Of a stretch of 64,000 nt of DNA, positions 52,412 through 62,424 are shown one piece after another. Origin of the DNA: Oscillospiraceae bacterium (GTDB lineage Bacteria; Bacillota; Clostridia; Oscillospirales; Oscillospiraceae). Each line of letters opens with the position of its first letter. Positions within the stretch are counted from its first letter, which is position 1. The stretch spans positions 124,001 to 188,000 of the forward strand of contig CAJTFK010000002.1 in the NCBI GenBank assembly GCA_910575505.1, given 5' to 3'. A program made the position numbers and the translations under genes. Below the pieces are notes generated by a model, which did no database searches, was not told the DNA's origin, and saw only the letters and a program-made list of their open reading frames with translations.

Positions 52412-54157
52412 ATGGCGATTATCGGAATTGATCTGGGCACTACCAACAGCCTGGCCGCCGTCTGGCGGAACGGAACAAGCGAGCTGATCCCCAATGCCGG
52501 AGGGGACTATCTGACGCCCAGTGTGGTCAGCGTGGATGAGGACGGAACCGTTCTGGTGGGCCAGGCGGCAAAGGACCGCCTGATCTCCCACCCGGACCGG
52601 ACCGCCGCCCGCTTCAAACGGCACATGGGCACGGATAAGCGCTATACGCTGGGAGACCGGAGCTTTTCACCGGAAGAGCTGTCCGCTCTGGTGCTGCGCC
52701 GTCTGAAGGAGGACGCGGAAGCCTGGCTGGGGGAGCCGGTGGAGGAGGCGGTGGTCAGCGTCCCCGCTTACTTTGCCGAGGCCCAGCGCTCCGCCACGAA
52801 GCGGGCGGCGGCTCTGGCGGGGCTGAAGGCGGAGCGGCTGGTCAACGAGCCTTCCGCCGCCGCTGTGGCGGGCCACATCGGTGAGGAGGACGCCCTCTGC
52901 CTGGTCTTCGACTTCGGCGGCGGCACCTTGGACGTGTCCCTGGTGGAGCGCTTTGAAAATGTGGTCAGCGTCACGGCGGTCAGCGGGGACAACCAGCTGG
53001 GAGGTCAGGACTTCGATCTGGCCATAGCCCGGGGCTTCTGCCAGGACTGCGGCCTGGACTATGAGACCCTGAGCCGCCGGCAGCAGGAAATGATTCTGCG
53101 GCAGGCGGAGACCTGCAAAATGGCCCTGACCCGTCAGGAGCTGGTCATCATGGCGGTGGACGACGGCGAGATTTCCGCCTCCCTGACCCTCAGCAACGAG
53201 TGGCTGATTCGCAAAAGCGGACTCCTCTTCCGGCGGATGACCGCCCCCATTCAGCGGGTGTTTCTGGATGCGGGCATCACGCCCCGGGAGCTGGACGACC
53301 TGGTGATGGTAGGGGGCTCCAGCCGTATGCCGGCGGTGCGGCGCTATATTGCCCGGTTTCTCCACAGGGAACCGGCGGAGGACAGCCGTCCTGATACCGC
53401 CGTGGCCCTGGGGACGGGTATCTGCGCCGCCATGAAGGTCCGGGCGCTTCAGGAACTGGTACTGACCGATGTGTGTCCCTTCACCCTGGGAGTGGCCCGG
53501 TATAACGAGAGCGACCCCCAGCAGCATCTGATGTCTCCTATCATCGAGCGGAACAGCGTCCTGCCCACCAGCAAGGTGGGGGTCTATACCACCGTCCGGG
53601 ACGGACAGGAACGGGTGGAGATTCAGGTCTATCAGGGGGAAAACCGCTATTGCAGCGACAATACCCTGCTGGGACAGCTGACGCTGCGGGTGCCCCCCGC
53701 CCCCCGGGGGACACAGGGGGTCCGCGTCCGCTTCACCTATGACATCAACGGTCTTCTGGAGGTGGAAGCCATGAACGACGCCGGCGGGCTGGAACGGCTT
53801 GTGCTTCAGGGCCAGGGCATGACCGAGGCCGAGACCGCCCGGAGACTGAAGGAGCTGGCCGCTCTGAAGCTCCACCCCAGAGAACAGGAGATTCCCTGCC
53901 GCCTGATTGCCCGGGGCAAGCGGCTGTATGCCGTCACCGTGGGAGAGCTGCGGGAGCAGGTGGGGGAGCTGCTGGACTGGTATCAGCAGCAGCTGAACAG
54001 CCAGGAGCCCTTGAAAATCGCCAAGGCCACCCGGCGGGCGGAGCACTTTTTCGACCAGGCAGAGGCTTATCTGGGAGACGCCGCCCTCCAGCTGCCGGAG
54101 GACTTTGAAGAGGCGTATGAGGAGGACACGGAGGACGGCGGGGAGGATGAGGAATGA
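52412..54157 (+). CDS. HscC-like Hsp70 chaperone
   Basis: ATG 52412 (GGAG just upstream) gives 581 residues. The Hsp70 ATPase signatures are present: GIDLGTTNSLAAVW, VVSVPAYFAEAQRSATKRAA, NEPSAAAVAGH, VFDFGGGTLDVSLVE and DLVMVGGSSRMPAVRRYI. The substrate-binding region is short (TYDINGLLEVEAMNDAGGLE) and ends in an acidic tail, as in HscC, a specialised Hsp70. The next gene overlaps by four bases and encodes a J-like protein, as hscC pairs with djlB/djlC in E. coli. Substrates unknown. Confidence 0.88.
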   Translation: MAIIGIDLGTTNSLAAVWRNGTSELIPNAGGDYLTPSVVSVDEDGTVLVGQAAKDRLISHPDRTAARFKRHMGTDKRYTLGDRSFSPEELSALVLRRLKEDAEAWLGEPVEEAVVSVPAYFAEAQRSATKRAAALAGLKAERLVNEPSAAAVAGHIGEEDALCLVFDFGGGTLDVSLVERFENVVSVTAVSGDNQLGGQDFDLAIARGFCQDCGLDYETLSRRQQEMILRQAETCKMALTRQELVIMAVDDGEISASLTLSNEWLIRKSGLLFRRMTAPIQRVFLDAGITPRELDDLVMVGGSSRMPAVRRYIARFLHREPAEDSRPDTAVALGTGICAAMKVRALQELVLTDVCPFTLGVARYNESDPQQHLMSPIIERNSVLPTSKVGVYTTVRDGQERVEIQVYQGENRYCSDNTLLGQLTLRVPPAPRGTQGVRVRFTYDINGLLEVEAMNDAGGLERLVLQGQGMTEAETARRLKELAALKLHPREQEIPCRLIARGKRLYAVTVGELREQVGELLDWYQQQLNSQEPLKIAKATRRAEHFFDQAEAYLGDAALQLPEDFEEAYEEDTEDGGEDEE

Positions 54158-56091
54158 GCTGGCCCTGGAGTGAGCTGGGACTGCCCGGCCCGGCAGATTT
54201 GCGGTCTATCCGTCAGGCTTACGCCCAGCGCCTGAAAACCACCCGCCCGGAGGATGACCCGGCGGGCTTCCAGCGGCTCCATGAGGCCTATCAGCAGGCG
54301 TGCCGCATGGTTCGTCAAAAGCAGCGGGGTCAGGAAGAATCCGAGGGGGACCGCCGTCCGGCTGAGCCCGGCGGAAAAGAGGTACGGCCGGAGATCCGGG
54401 AAATCCTATGGCCCCCGAGGGAACAGAGCGCCCCTGAACCCGGCGCGGAGGAGCCGGAAGAATCGGAGAAACCGGTAGAACCGAAAAATCCGGAGCAGTC
54501 AGAGAGACTGGAAAACCAGGAGGAACCGAAAAAATCGGAGAGACCGGAAAAAAGGGATGCGCCAGAAAAAGCAGATGCGCAAGAAAAAGCGGATGCGCAG
54601 AAACAAGAAAGTGCGCAAAAACAAGCGGATGCGCAAAAAAATCCGGAGGAGACGGAGCATCCTCAGTGGGACTATGAGCGGCTTTTTGCCGAGGGAGAGG
54701 CGGAGGAGCAGGAGATTCGCCGCCGGAGAATCCAGGAGCTCCGGGAGAAAAACCGGGCCCGGGTCGCCGCCCGGGAGCAGGAGCAGCGCCGTCGGGCGGC
54801 GGATGAGGAGGAGAGCTGGGCCGCCGTCATGGCCGCCGCCCACGCCCTGGAGCTGCTGATGGCCTCCAACGCCCCCCTTCCGGAGTGGCGGCGCTTTCTG
54901 GAGAGCTCCGTGTTCTGGAATGTCCGGTCCAACCTGGATTTCGTCTTTGCCCTGGAGGATTTTCTGGAGCAGAATCCGGACCTGCCCCAGGCGGTCCGGC
55001 AGGCCGTCTTTGCCGCCTATGAGCTTGAGAAGGGAGTGAGGCCGGAGTACTACCGGCTGAACCGCCTGCTGAATGTCAGCCGCCGGGAAAAGCAGGCAAT
55101 CCGCCGCAGGACCAGCCTGTGGCGGCGGCAGTGGCAGAGCTTCCCCTGGCGGCGGCGCTTTGCCACGGTGTTCGGCGTCGTCTTTTTGGGACTGATGGGG
55201 CTGATTGCCTTCTGGGACCTGACCGGGGGAATCAGAGCGTCGCTGGGCAGTCTGCTTGCCCCGGAATCCGCCTGGGAGGAACACGCCCTGGAATGGCTGG
55301 AGGAGGATTTTGGGGAATCCTTCATTCGGGACGGGGAGTTGTTTGCCCCGGCGTCAGACCCCGAGCGGCTTTTTCACGCCGCTCCATACGGGGAGCGGGA
55401 GGAGGGCTGCCCCGGCTACGAGACCAACTATCCCCATGTTCTGGTCAGGAAGGCCCTGGAGGAATTCGCCGGGGAACGGGAGCTGCCCCTGAGTCTCAGG
55501 GCCTACAGCGGAAAGCCCGGGGACGCGCCGGGCTCCTACCTGCTGGGCCTGCCTCTGACCGGGGCGGAGGAGGACATCGCCGCCCTTGGGGAGCTGGTGG
55601 AGGAGCTGGAGGAACAGGCCTGGTATCAGGTGCCGGAGCGGTCGGAACCTGCCGCCTCGGCTCCGGTGAAATACCAGCTGTTCCTGTGTCATGAGGAACT
55701 GGCTTTTTACGATGTCCAGTCCTCGGACGGCTTTGACCCGGAGGAGGCCCTGACCCTCTACGCCCAGGCGGGCCCGGCCTATTGCAGCTATATTCTGGAG
55801 CACAGCGGCCTGGCGGACCGGCACATGGGGGAAACGCCGTATATGTTTCTGGACCAGGGCCGGGTGGAGATCGACGGCGGGGAATTCTTCTGGGTCTCCG
55901 CAGCAGATCAGGAGCGGGGCCTGTCTCAGGTCCACTATTTCCTTTCCGTCTCCGGGAACACCCTGTTCTGCCTGCCTCAGGAGCGGCTGGACGGACTGAC
56001 GGCGGCGGAGCTCTACGAGGGAGCTTCCACGCAGATTCAGCTGGAGGGCGCCGGCAGCGTGCTGGTGTGGGATCTGATGGAAGCGGAATAA
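54154..56091 (+). CDS. J-domain-like membrane protein, partner of HscC-like chaperone
   Basis: The 645-residue protein starts four bases inside the hscC-like gene. Residues 1-50 resemble the J-like start of DjlB/DjlC (LRSIRQAYAQRLKTTRPEDD, GFQRLHEAYQQA); the usual HPD tripeptide is replaced by RPEDDP. A low-complexity Glu/Lys/Pro region follows (about 60-175, with repeats of EKADAQ and KQADAQ), then a helical part, one membrane helix (FATVFGVVFLGLMGLIAFW, about 340-360) and a C-terminal outer domain of about 280 residues without family. It probably recruits the HscC-like chaperone to the membrane. Confidence 0.75.
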   Translation: MSWPWSELGLPGPADLRSIRQAYAQRLKTTRPEDDPAGFQRLHEAYQQACRMVRQKQRGQEESEGDRRPAEPGGKEVRPEIREILWPPREQSAPEPGAEEPEESEKPVEPKNPEQSERLENQEEPKKSERPEKRDAPEKADAQEKADAQKQESAQKQADAQKNPEETEHPQWDYERLFAEGEAEEQEIRRRRIQELREKNRARVAAREQEQRRRAADEEESWAAVMAAAHALELLMASNAPLPEWRRFLESSVFWNVRSNLDFVFALEDFLEQNPDLPQAVRQAVFAAYELEKGVRPEYYRLNRLLNVSRREKQAIRRRTSLWRRQWQSFPWRRRFATVFGVVFLGLMGLIAFWDLTGGIRASLGSLLAPESAWEEHALEWLEEDFGESFIRDGELFAPASDPERLFHAAPYGEREEGCPGYETNYPHVLVRKALEEFAGERELPLSLRAYSGKPGDAPGSYLLGLPLTGAEEDIAALGELVEELEEQAWYQVPERSEPAASAPVKYQLFLCHEELAFYDVQSSDGFDPEEALTLYAQAGPAYCSYILEHSGLADRHMGETPYMFLDQGRVEIDGGEFFWVSAADQERGLSQVHYFLSVSGNTLFCLPQERLDGLTAAELYEGASTQIQLEGAGSVLVWDLMEAE

Positions 56092-56100
56092 AGAAAAAGG

Positions 56101-56139
56101 CCCGAAGGACCGGGAGATTCTCCCGCCTTTGGGTCTTTT
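56101..56139 (+). terminator. terminator after the chaperone pair
   Basis: CCCGAAGG-ACC-GGGAGA-T-TCTCCC-G-CCTTTGGG followed by TCTTTT. Confidence 0.7.
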
Positions 56140-56273
56140 CTGCGCTCCGGCTGGGAGAATTCCAGCAAAATAGACAAAGGAGACCGGAAAAAAATGGATG
56201 CCTGAGCAGAGATTTTTACTAGAAAATCCACTAAAATGTGATATAATAACCGCGAAGCGATAAGGAAGGCTTA

Positions 56274-56440
56274 GAACCTGTATTCACAACCGCAGAACGC
56301 TGTCTGAACGGTCTTTTTTCCGCCATACAGTGCGGTTTCCCCGGCAATCCGTCAGGATTGCCGCGGGCCGCGAAGGATCTTCCTGTCTGACAGGAAAAAT
56401 TCCCGCTCATCCGGCATCCCCAGGCAGCGAATACAGCTTC
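56274..56440. repeat. 160-bp dispersed repeat, copy 2
   Basis: Starts GAACCTGTATTC and ends GAATACAGCTTC; internal CGGTCTTTTTTCCGCCATAC, GGTTTCCCCGGCAATCC and GTCAGGATTGCCGC match the copy at 13881-14039. The rest of the 56140-56624 gap holds nothing recognisable. Confidence 0.75.
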
Positions 56441-56624
56441 TTAATTTCAGCACCTCTGGTGCCCGGCTGTGCCGGGAGCCGGAAAGGCGCCGTATAACGG
56501 AACAGTTGCCCCGGGGTTTACGGGATCACAGCCCCCATGATTCCACAGCTGCCGCGAGATGGCCCGCATTCCTTTGCGCCGCTCTGCCGGCAGGGCCGGG
56601 ACCCGTTCAGAAAGGGAGGACAAG

Positions 56625-57536
56625 ATGGAAGAGAGCTATGTATTGCACCTGCAAAAGCAATATCAGAAATTCAGCGACTTTTATCTCTGCTACTGCGGCC
56701 ACGCCCGGTGCGAGCCCCTGCACAGCTATGGACCGGCAGTTCGCCCCAATTACCTCCTGCATTATATTCTGGACGGACGGGGCACCTATCAGGTGGAGGG
56801 TAGAGAGTATTCCCTGGGCAAGGGAGACGGCTTTCTGATTGAACCCAACAAGCAGACCTTTTACCAGGCCAGCCAGGAGGACCCCTGGGTGTATCTGTGG
56901 GTCGGCATAGACGGGGCCAACTGTGAGCGCTGTCTGCGCTCCATCGGCTTGGGGGGACCCCGGCTGGTGTTCCACTGTGAGGACGACGGCCAGCTGCTGG
57001 AGCTGGTGGAAGCCATGCTGACCTATAACAAGCCGGACAACGAGGCGGATTTTATGCTCCAGTCCCTTCTGTGCCGGTTTTTCGGCAGTCTCGCCAGAAG
57101 CGTTTCCAGAGACGTGGAAAAGCAGCTGAGCAAAACGGAGCGGGAAAATCTCTATGTTCACCAGGCGCTGGAATATATCCGCAACAACTACGCCAACGGC
57201 ATCACCGTGGGAGACGTGGCAAACTATGTGGTTTTGAACCGGAGCTATCTCTTCACCCTGTTTCAGAGGGTGCTGGGCATCTCGCCCCGGGATTATCTGG
57301 CCCAGTTCCGCCTGACCCGGGCCAAGGAACAGCTGACGCTGACGGAGGCCTCGGTGGCCAACATCGCCATGAGCTGCGGATATCAGGACCCCCAGGTTTT
57401 TTCCAAGGCCTTCAAGCAGCAATTCGGCGTCACGCCGCTGAAGTACCGCAGGCAGGACCGGGAACAGGCCCGGTGCAATCTGGAATCCCACCTGGCCGGA
57501 ACGGCGGAGCGGGTATTCCGCAAGCCGGAGGAATAA
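56625..57536 (+). CDS. AraC-family regulator of alpha-galactoside use
   Basis: AAAGGGAGG precedes ATG 56625, giving 303 residues. The N-terminal cupin domain (about 20-150: RPNYLLHYILDGRGTYQVEG, GDGFLIEPNKQTFYQAS) binds sugar; the C-terminal double HTH (about 200-300: ALEYIRNNYANGITVGDVAN, NRSYLFTLFQRVLGISPRDY, VANIAMSCGYQDPQVFSKAF) binds DNA. It resembles RafR/MsmR regulators that activate raffinose and melibiose genes in response to the sugar. The target is most likely the convergent alpha-galactosidase and carrier genes. It is followed by its own terminator. Confidence 0.9.
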   Translation: MEESYVLHLQKQYQKFSDFYLCYCGHARCEPLHSYGPAVRPNYLLHYILDGRGTYQVEGREYSLGKGDGFLIEPNKQTFYQASQEDPWVYLWVGIDGANCERCLRSIGLGGPRLVFHCEDDGQLLELVEAMLTYNKPDNEADFMLQSLLCRFFGSLARSVSRDVEKQLSKTERENLYVHQALEYIRNNYANGITVGDVANYVVLNRSYLFTLFQRVLGISPRDYLAQFRLTRAKEQLTLTEASVANIAMSCGYQDPQVFSKAFKQQFGVTPLKYRRQDREQARCNLESHLAGTAERVFRKPEE

Positions 57537-57666
57537 GAGGCATTCCCTGTTCCGGTCTTCTCCCGGTCCGGGCAAAAACAGCCGGACAGAGGAACAGCCC
57601 TCCCCCGCGAAAAACAGGTGGAGAAAGACTGCGAAAAGAGGAGCAATGCAAATCGGAAGAAAGGTA

Positions 57667-57692
57667 GAACCCCCGTCAGGGGGTTCTTTTTT
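57667..57692 (+). terminator. terminator of the AraC-type gene
   Basis: GAACCCCC-GTCA-GGGGGTTC followed by T6. Confidence 0.9.
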
Positions 57693-57777
57693 GCGGCATA
57701 GGCCCGGTTCCCGGACGAACCGCAAACATCACATCCTGTCCGTCTCCCATGTGGGGAGGCTGAAAGGCTGAAAAAAA

Positions 57778-57815
57778 GCAAAGCAGGGCCGTCTGTAGGG
57801 ACGGCCCCGCTTTGC
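57778..57815 (-). terminator. terminator of the alpha-galactosidase operon
   Basis: 16-base stem GCAAAGCAGGGCCGTC (57778-57793) / GACGGCCCCGCTTTGC (57800-57815); the T7 run is on the minus strand, pointing to the alpha-galactosidase side. Confidence 0.85.
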
Positions 57816-57917
57816 AGAGAGGGGGAAAAGTCAAGCGGACGGAAGAACGGAAGAGAGTAAGGGAAAGGAAGAAACAGAATTTTTCCGCCGCTTTCCAAAC
57901 ATATTTTTAGAGAAAGC

Positions 57918-60134
57918 CTATGCTTTCAAAACGAAGATACGGGAATCAAAGTCGCAGATGGGCCGCTCGCCGGGCTGCCGCTCGCCTGCGCCGCTGTCGG
58001 TGGTAATCAGGCCCAGATTCATCAGCTCGTCGCCGTAGTGGGCCTCGCCGCCGTCCACCGTGTAGCTGAGATCCGGGTCCAGTCCCCGGAGCCTCACCCG
58101 GCGGCAGGGGCCGTTTACCTCGCTGAGGAAGCGGTACCAGCCCACCAGCGCCGTCTTTTTGTCGGGGCTCACCGCCATCCAGGCGGCAAAATTCCCGTCG
58201 AAGGGAGAGCGGAGCCGGTAGAAGTCGCCGAACTGGATGATCTCCCGATACTCCTTCATAAAGGCAATCTGGGCCCGGACCTGCTCCCGCTCCTCATCCG
58301 TGAGCTTGTTCAGGTCCAGCTCATATCCAAAGGTGCCGAAGTGAGCCACATTGGCCCGGGTGGCCAGAGGCGTGGAGCGGTTGACCTGGTGATTGGGCAC
58401 GGCGGAGACGTGAGCGCCGATGGAGCTGATGGGATAGCAGAAGGATGTGCCATACTGAATTTTCAGCCGTTCCGCCGCGTCGGAATCGTCGGAGGCCCAG
58501 CACTGAGGGGCATAGTAGAGCATACCGGGGTCGAAGCGGCCGCCGCCGGAGGCGCAGGACTCAAAGAGCACATGGGGGAAATTCGCGGTCAGACGCTCAT
58601 AGAGGCTGTAGACCCCCAGGATATAGCGGTGGAACAGCTCTCCCTGCCGGTCCGCCGGCAGAGCCTCGGAACAGGGCTCGGTGATGCTGCGGTTCATGTC
58701 CCACTTGATGTAGGAAATCCGGGCCTCGCTGAGGAGCCTGGCCATCTGCTCATAGATGCAGTCCACTACCTCGGGCCGGGAGAAGTCCAGAACATACTGG
58801 TTCCGCCCGTGGGAGTCCCGGCGGCCCGGCACGTGGATGATCCAGTCCGGATGAGCCCGGTAGAGATCGGAATCCTTGTTGACCATCTCCGGCTCGAACC
58901 ACAGGCCGAACTTCATGCCCAGATCGTTGATCCGCCGGGCCAGACTGGCCAGGCCGTCCGGCAGGCGTTCCGGGTTGGGGGTCCAGTCTCCCAGACCCGC
59001 GAAGTCGTTGCACCGTGCGCCGAACCATCCGTCATCCAGGACGAAGAGCTCCACGCCGTCCTTATGAGCGGCCTCGGCGATGGAAACCAGCTTGTCTTCG
59101 GTGAAATCGAAATAGGTGGCTTCCCAGTTGTTAATCAGGATGGGCCTGGCCCGGTCCCGCCACCGGCCCCGGGCCAGGCGGCTCCGATAGAGCTGGTGGA
59201 AGGTCCGGCTCATGTCCCCCATGCCCTCATGGGAGTAGACCATCACAGCCTCGGGCGTCTGGAAGGCCTCGCCGGGAGCCAGCTTCCAGTCAAAGCCGAA
59301 GGGGTTGATGCCCAGAGTCACCCGCGTGGTATCCCAGCTGTCCACTTCCGCCTGGGCCAGGAAATTGCCGGAATAAATCAGAGAGAAGCCGATGACCTCC
59401 CCCTGCTCCTCGTCCGTTCCGGGACGGCGGAGCATGATAAAGGGGTTGTGGTTGTGGGAGGAATGGCCCCGGGCGGATTCCACGGACTGGATGCCCTGCT
59501 CCAGCTTCCGGGTTTTCACCCAGCGCTCACGGGACCAGGCGCCGGAGAAGTGAACAAACTCATAATTGCTGTCCGGCAGATCCAGGCAGAGGCTCATGGC
59601 GTGGGTGAGATGAAGGTCCTGGCTGCCGCCGTTGACGATTTTGACGGACCGGGCAATGGCGGCCCGGCCGGCGAAGAGGGTGTAATTCAAATCTACATAG
59701 AGGTCCAGCAGCTCGTCCCGCAGGTGGACGGTCAGGGTCTCGGCCTCGTTGGGGGACTCGCAGTAGGTGGCGGGCAGGCCCTTCAGAGGGGGCTTGCCGG
59801 AGGCGACGGAGTGGGAGCAGTAGACCAGGTTCGTAATCCGGCTGCCGCTGGGCTGGAGGACCTGAACGGCGGGATGGCGGAAGTCCGTGGAGCCGTAGGA
59901 GGGGTATTCCTGTCTGGTGTGCTCCAGAGAGAAGAGCTTGTTGCCCTCGAAGACCCAGGAGCTCATGGGACGGTGCTTCTGCTCCAGAAGGTGGTCAAAG
60001 CTCTCCCGGTCTCGGATGGCCCGGCCGAAATACAGCTGTCCCAGGGCCCCGTTGGGCAGCACCTTTATCAGGTAGCTGACGAGGCCGTTGGTCAGGTGCA
60101 GGGTTTGGGTGCTCTCATGATAGATAATGCTCAT
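57918..60134 (-). CDS. alpha-galactosidase, GH36
   Basis: The 738-residue enzyme hydrolyses terminal alpha-1,6-galactose from raffinose, melibiose and stachyose. GH36 signatures: DDGWFGARCNDFAGLGDWTP, the acid/base and nucleophile blocks ISYIKWDMNRSITEP (nucleophile D) and LFESCASGGGRFDPGMLYY, then WASDDSDAAERLKIQYGTSF. No signal peptide, so it acts in the cytoplasm. It is the second gene after the GPH carrier on the minus strand. Confidence 0.96.
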   Translation of the reverse strand: MSIIYHESTQTLHLTNGLVSYLIKVLPNGALGQLYFGRAIRDRESFDHLLEQKHRPMSSWVFEGNKLFSLEHTRQEYPSYGSTDFRHPAVQVLQPSGSRITNLVYCSHSVASGKPPLKGLPATYCESPNEAETLTVHLRDELLDLYVDLNYTLFAGRAAIARSVKIVNGGSQDLHLTHAMSLCLDLPDSNYEFVHFSGAWSRERWVKTRKLEQGIQSVESARGHSSHNHNPFIMLRRPGTDEEQGEVIGFSLIYSGNFLAQAEVDSWDTTRVTLGINPFGFDWKLAPGEAFQTPEAVMVYSHEGMGDMSRTFHQLYRSRLARGRWRDRARPILINNWEATYFDFTEDKLVSIAEAAHKDGVELFVLDDGWFGARCNDFAGLGDWTPNPERLPDGLASLARRINDLGMKFGLWFEPEMVNKDSDLYRAHPDWIIHVPGRRDSHGRNQYVLDFSRPEVVDCIYEQMARLLSEARISYIKWDMNRSITEPCSEALPADRQGELFHRYILGVYSLYERLTANFPHVLFESCASGGGRFDPGMLYYAPQCWASDDSDAAERLKIQYGTSFCYPISSIGAHVSAVPNHQVNRSTPLATRANVAHFGTFGYELDLNKLTDEEREQVRAQIAFMKEYREIIQFGDFYRLRSPFDGNFAAWMAVSPDKKTALVGWYRFLSEVNGPCRRVRLRGLDPDLSYTVDGGEAHYGDELMNLGLITTDSGAGERQPGERPICDFDSRIFVLKA

Positions 60135-60194
60135 AAACAGCCTCCTTGACGGATGTGGGTCCGGCGGCCGGACCCCGGCCGCCGGAAAACGGTT

Positions 60195-61634
60195 TTATTT
60201 CTGCTTGGCGTGAAGGGCGTTGACGTCCCGGGTCAGCTGGTCCAGACGCTGGCCCTTCAGCTTATACTGGGTCTTGTAGATCAGGAAGCTGATGATAGCC
60301 AGGGCGATGGGCACCGCGAACATCAGAACCCGGATGCCCATGATGGTGCCGGCACTCTGAGCGCCGGAGGCCTCGGGATTGTAGCCGATGATGTCCAGGC
60401 CCACGCCGGTGAGGGTGGCGGCCACGGCAGAGGCGGCCTTCATCAGGAAGGTCTGGGCGGAGCAGGTGACGGACTCGTTCCGCTTGCCGAATTTCAGCTC
60501 GCCGTAGTCGATGACGTCAGCGATGCAGCAGGTAGTCGTGCCCAGAGAGAGGCCGGAGCCGAAGAAGATGAAGGCGCAGGAGGCGATGACGCCCACGGTG
60601 CTGGAGGGAGCGACATAGCCCAGGGCGAACAGCAGCACCAGGCCCACAACGGGCAGGCCGCAGGCCAGGAGGTATACCTTCTCACGGTCCATGTTCTTGG
60701 CAATCTTGGGGAAGAGGAACAGGCCGATCATCTCTGCGATGATTGCGTAACCGAAAATGGAATACAGGTAGGCGTTGCCGCAGGCCTCCTTGAAGTAGTA
60801 GACGGCGAAGGCCTTGAGAATCTGGGTGCAGAGGTTGAAGGTCAGCAGCAGGCCGATGAAGGCCACCAGCTGGTCATTCTTGATGATGATGGCAAAGGCT
60901 TCCTTCAGGCTGGTCTTTTCGGCCTTGCCCTCACCGATGGTGGGCTTTTCCTTGACCACGGCGCAGGTGATGCCGATGCACACGATGAACAGCACCACGA
61001 TGGCCACGGCCACATATGTAAAGCCGGTGACGGAGATATTCAGCACCTCGCCGTTCTCCTGGGTCTGGGTGACGGTGTGGTCTCCCGCCAGCTCATTGAA
61101 ATAGTTGATGAACTTCAGGCCGAAGGTGCAGACAATGAAGCCGCCGATAGAGGCGAAAATGCGGGGAATGACAGAGATGGACTCCCGCTCTCTGGGGTCG
61201 TTGGAGAGGTTGGGCAGCCAGGACCAGTAGGGAACGTCCATGATGGTGTAGGTCATGCCGTAGAGAATGTACATAACGGACACATAGACCATCAGGGTGC
61301 CCTTGTCGGTGATGCCGCAGGTGGTGAACAGCAGAATGAAGAACACCGAGTTAACCAGGGTGCCGATAATCAGCCAGATCCGGAATTTGCCGTATTTGGT
61401 GTGGGTGTTGTCTACGATCATACCCATCATGGGGTCGTTGACGGCGTCCCAGATTCTGGCCGCGCCCAGCAGAATGCCGGCGAACGCCGCACTGAGGCCC
61501 AGGGTATCCGTCATGTAGAGCATCAGAAAGGCGCCGACCAGGTTGCAGATGGCGTCCTTGCCCACGGCGCCGATGCCGAAGGCATATTTTTGGCTTGCGG
61601 GAAGCCGTCTTGTCTGGGTATCCGGGGTTGTCAT
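60195..61634 (-). CDS. GPH-family sugar cation symporter (melibiose carrier type)
   Basis: AAGGAGGA precedes ATG 61634. The 479-residue protein has 12 membrane segments and GPH signatures: [52 protein letters not shown] and [20 protein letters not shown]. It imports galactosides with a cation, supplying the alpha-galactosidase. Both genes are probably one operon (60-base spacing). The upstream -10 TATAAT (minus, 61706-61701) lacks a -35, consistent with activation by the AraC regulator. Confidence 0.92.
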   Translation of the reverse strand: MTTPDTQTRRLPASQKYAFGIGAVGKDAICNLVGAFLMLYMTDTLGLSAAFAGILLGAARIWDAVNDPMMGMIVDNTHTKYGKFRIWLIIGTLVNSVFFILLFTTCGITDKGTLMVYVSVMYILYGMTYTIMDVPYWSWLPNLSNDPRERESISVIPRIFASIGGFIVCTFGLKFINYFNELAGDHTVTQTQENGEVLNISVTGFTYVAVAIVVLFIVCIGITCAVVKEKPTIGEGKAEKTSLKEAFAIIIKNDQLVAFIGLLLTFNLCTQILKAFAVYYFKEACGNAYLYSIFGYAIIAEMIGLFLFPKIAKNMDREKVYLLACGLPVVGLVLLFALGYVAPSSTVGVIASCAFIFFGSGLSLGTTTCCIADVIDYGELKFGKRNESVTCSAQTFLMKAASAVAATLTGVGLDIIGYNPEASGAQSAGTIMGIRVLMFAVPIALAIISFLIYKTQYKLKGQRLDQLTRDVNALHAKQK

Positions 61635-62213
61635 TGTGGGTTCCTCCTTTTTTTCACACAGATGTTCGGTGGCGGCGGGTCCTCCGCTTATCTGAGGCGA
61701 TTATACTGTATCTGAAAGAGGAGGGTAAGGGAAAAATGTTATAATAAACAGTCCAAATGTTGCGCCTTCACGAGAGATGTCAAATGAAATGGCCGGTTTT
61801 TATGCACAGTGACGGATTTTGCATAACAATATCCATAGAGAAATCTTCTTTTGGAGCGGAAAGGACGGTTTTTTGCTCTGATATAAGAGGAGAAGAAAAA
61901 GGAAGAATGTTATTCTCCGGACCTCTCAAAACAGTCGAAATGTTAAATAGATTCTTTTTTCCGGGCCATTGTGGAAATGCACATCGTTTACGGAAGGGTT
62001 TTGGTTATAATAACCGAAAAATCATCCATTTTTTGTGCGTGATGTACAGAAAGGCCCTGGAAGCAGTGTTAAATTTGCCCAGTTTTACTCTTGCGCGTCG
62101 AAGGGGAAACCGCTATACTGACCTCAGCTTCCGGGGAACAGACCTGGAAGAGTCCAATCCACGAGGAACGGGAGTTCAGACTCCCCCCGATGACTGAATA
62201 GGAGGTCACAATT
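61635..62213. promoter_or_regulatory. control region between sugar operon and small gene
   Basis: Contains the minus-strand -10 TATAAT (61706-61701) of the carrier gene without a good -35, two 13-base direct repeats CAGTCCAAATGTT (61749-61761) and CAGTCGAAATGTT (61932-61944), possible AraC-type sites, and the plus-strand promoter TTGCGC (62091-62096), 17 bases, TATACT (62114-62119) for the small gene at 62214. Confidence 0.5.
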
Positions 62214-62408
62214 ATGATGATGCACAAACTGTTTGATGAAGCCGGCGCCCTTTGCTATGGCAGCCTGATGCTCACCACCAATATGAATAAAGCCAAGGAA
62301 GAGCAGAGCTTCGAGGGCCTGCGGGAAACCATGTCCGCCCGGAAGAAGCGGACCGTTCTCAGCGGCGGCATGTTCAACCACAACAGCCGCGCCTACCGCC
62401 ACGCCTGA
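62214..62408 (+). CDS. 64-residue hypothetical peptide with own promoter and terminator
   Basis: AGGAGG lies 9 bases before ATG 62214; an upstream promoter TTGCGC/TATACT (62091-62119) leaves a 90-base leader. The product starts MMMHKLFDEAGALCYGSLML and continues NMNKAKEEQSFEGLRETMSA, RKKRTVLSGGMFNHNSRAYR. A strong terminator follows 17 bases after the stop. It is basic, with one hydrophobic patch, no signal peptide, one cysteine, and no recognised family. The tight single-gene unit argues that it is real. Confidence 0.65.
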   Translation: MMMHKLFDEAGALCYGSLMLTTNMNKAKEEQSFEGLRETMSARKKRTVLSGGMFNHNSRAYRHA

Positions 62409-62424
62409 GCGAAAACAGCGCACA

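Noticed and set aside
61757..62197. 146-codon open frame on the plus strand
   Set aside because: No ribosome site, odd composition, and it runs through the promoter of the small gene at 62214.
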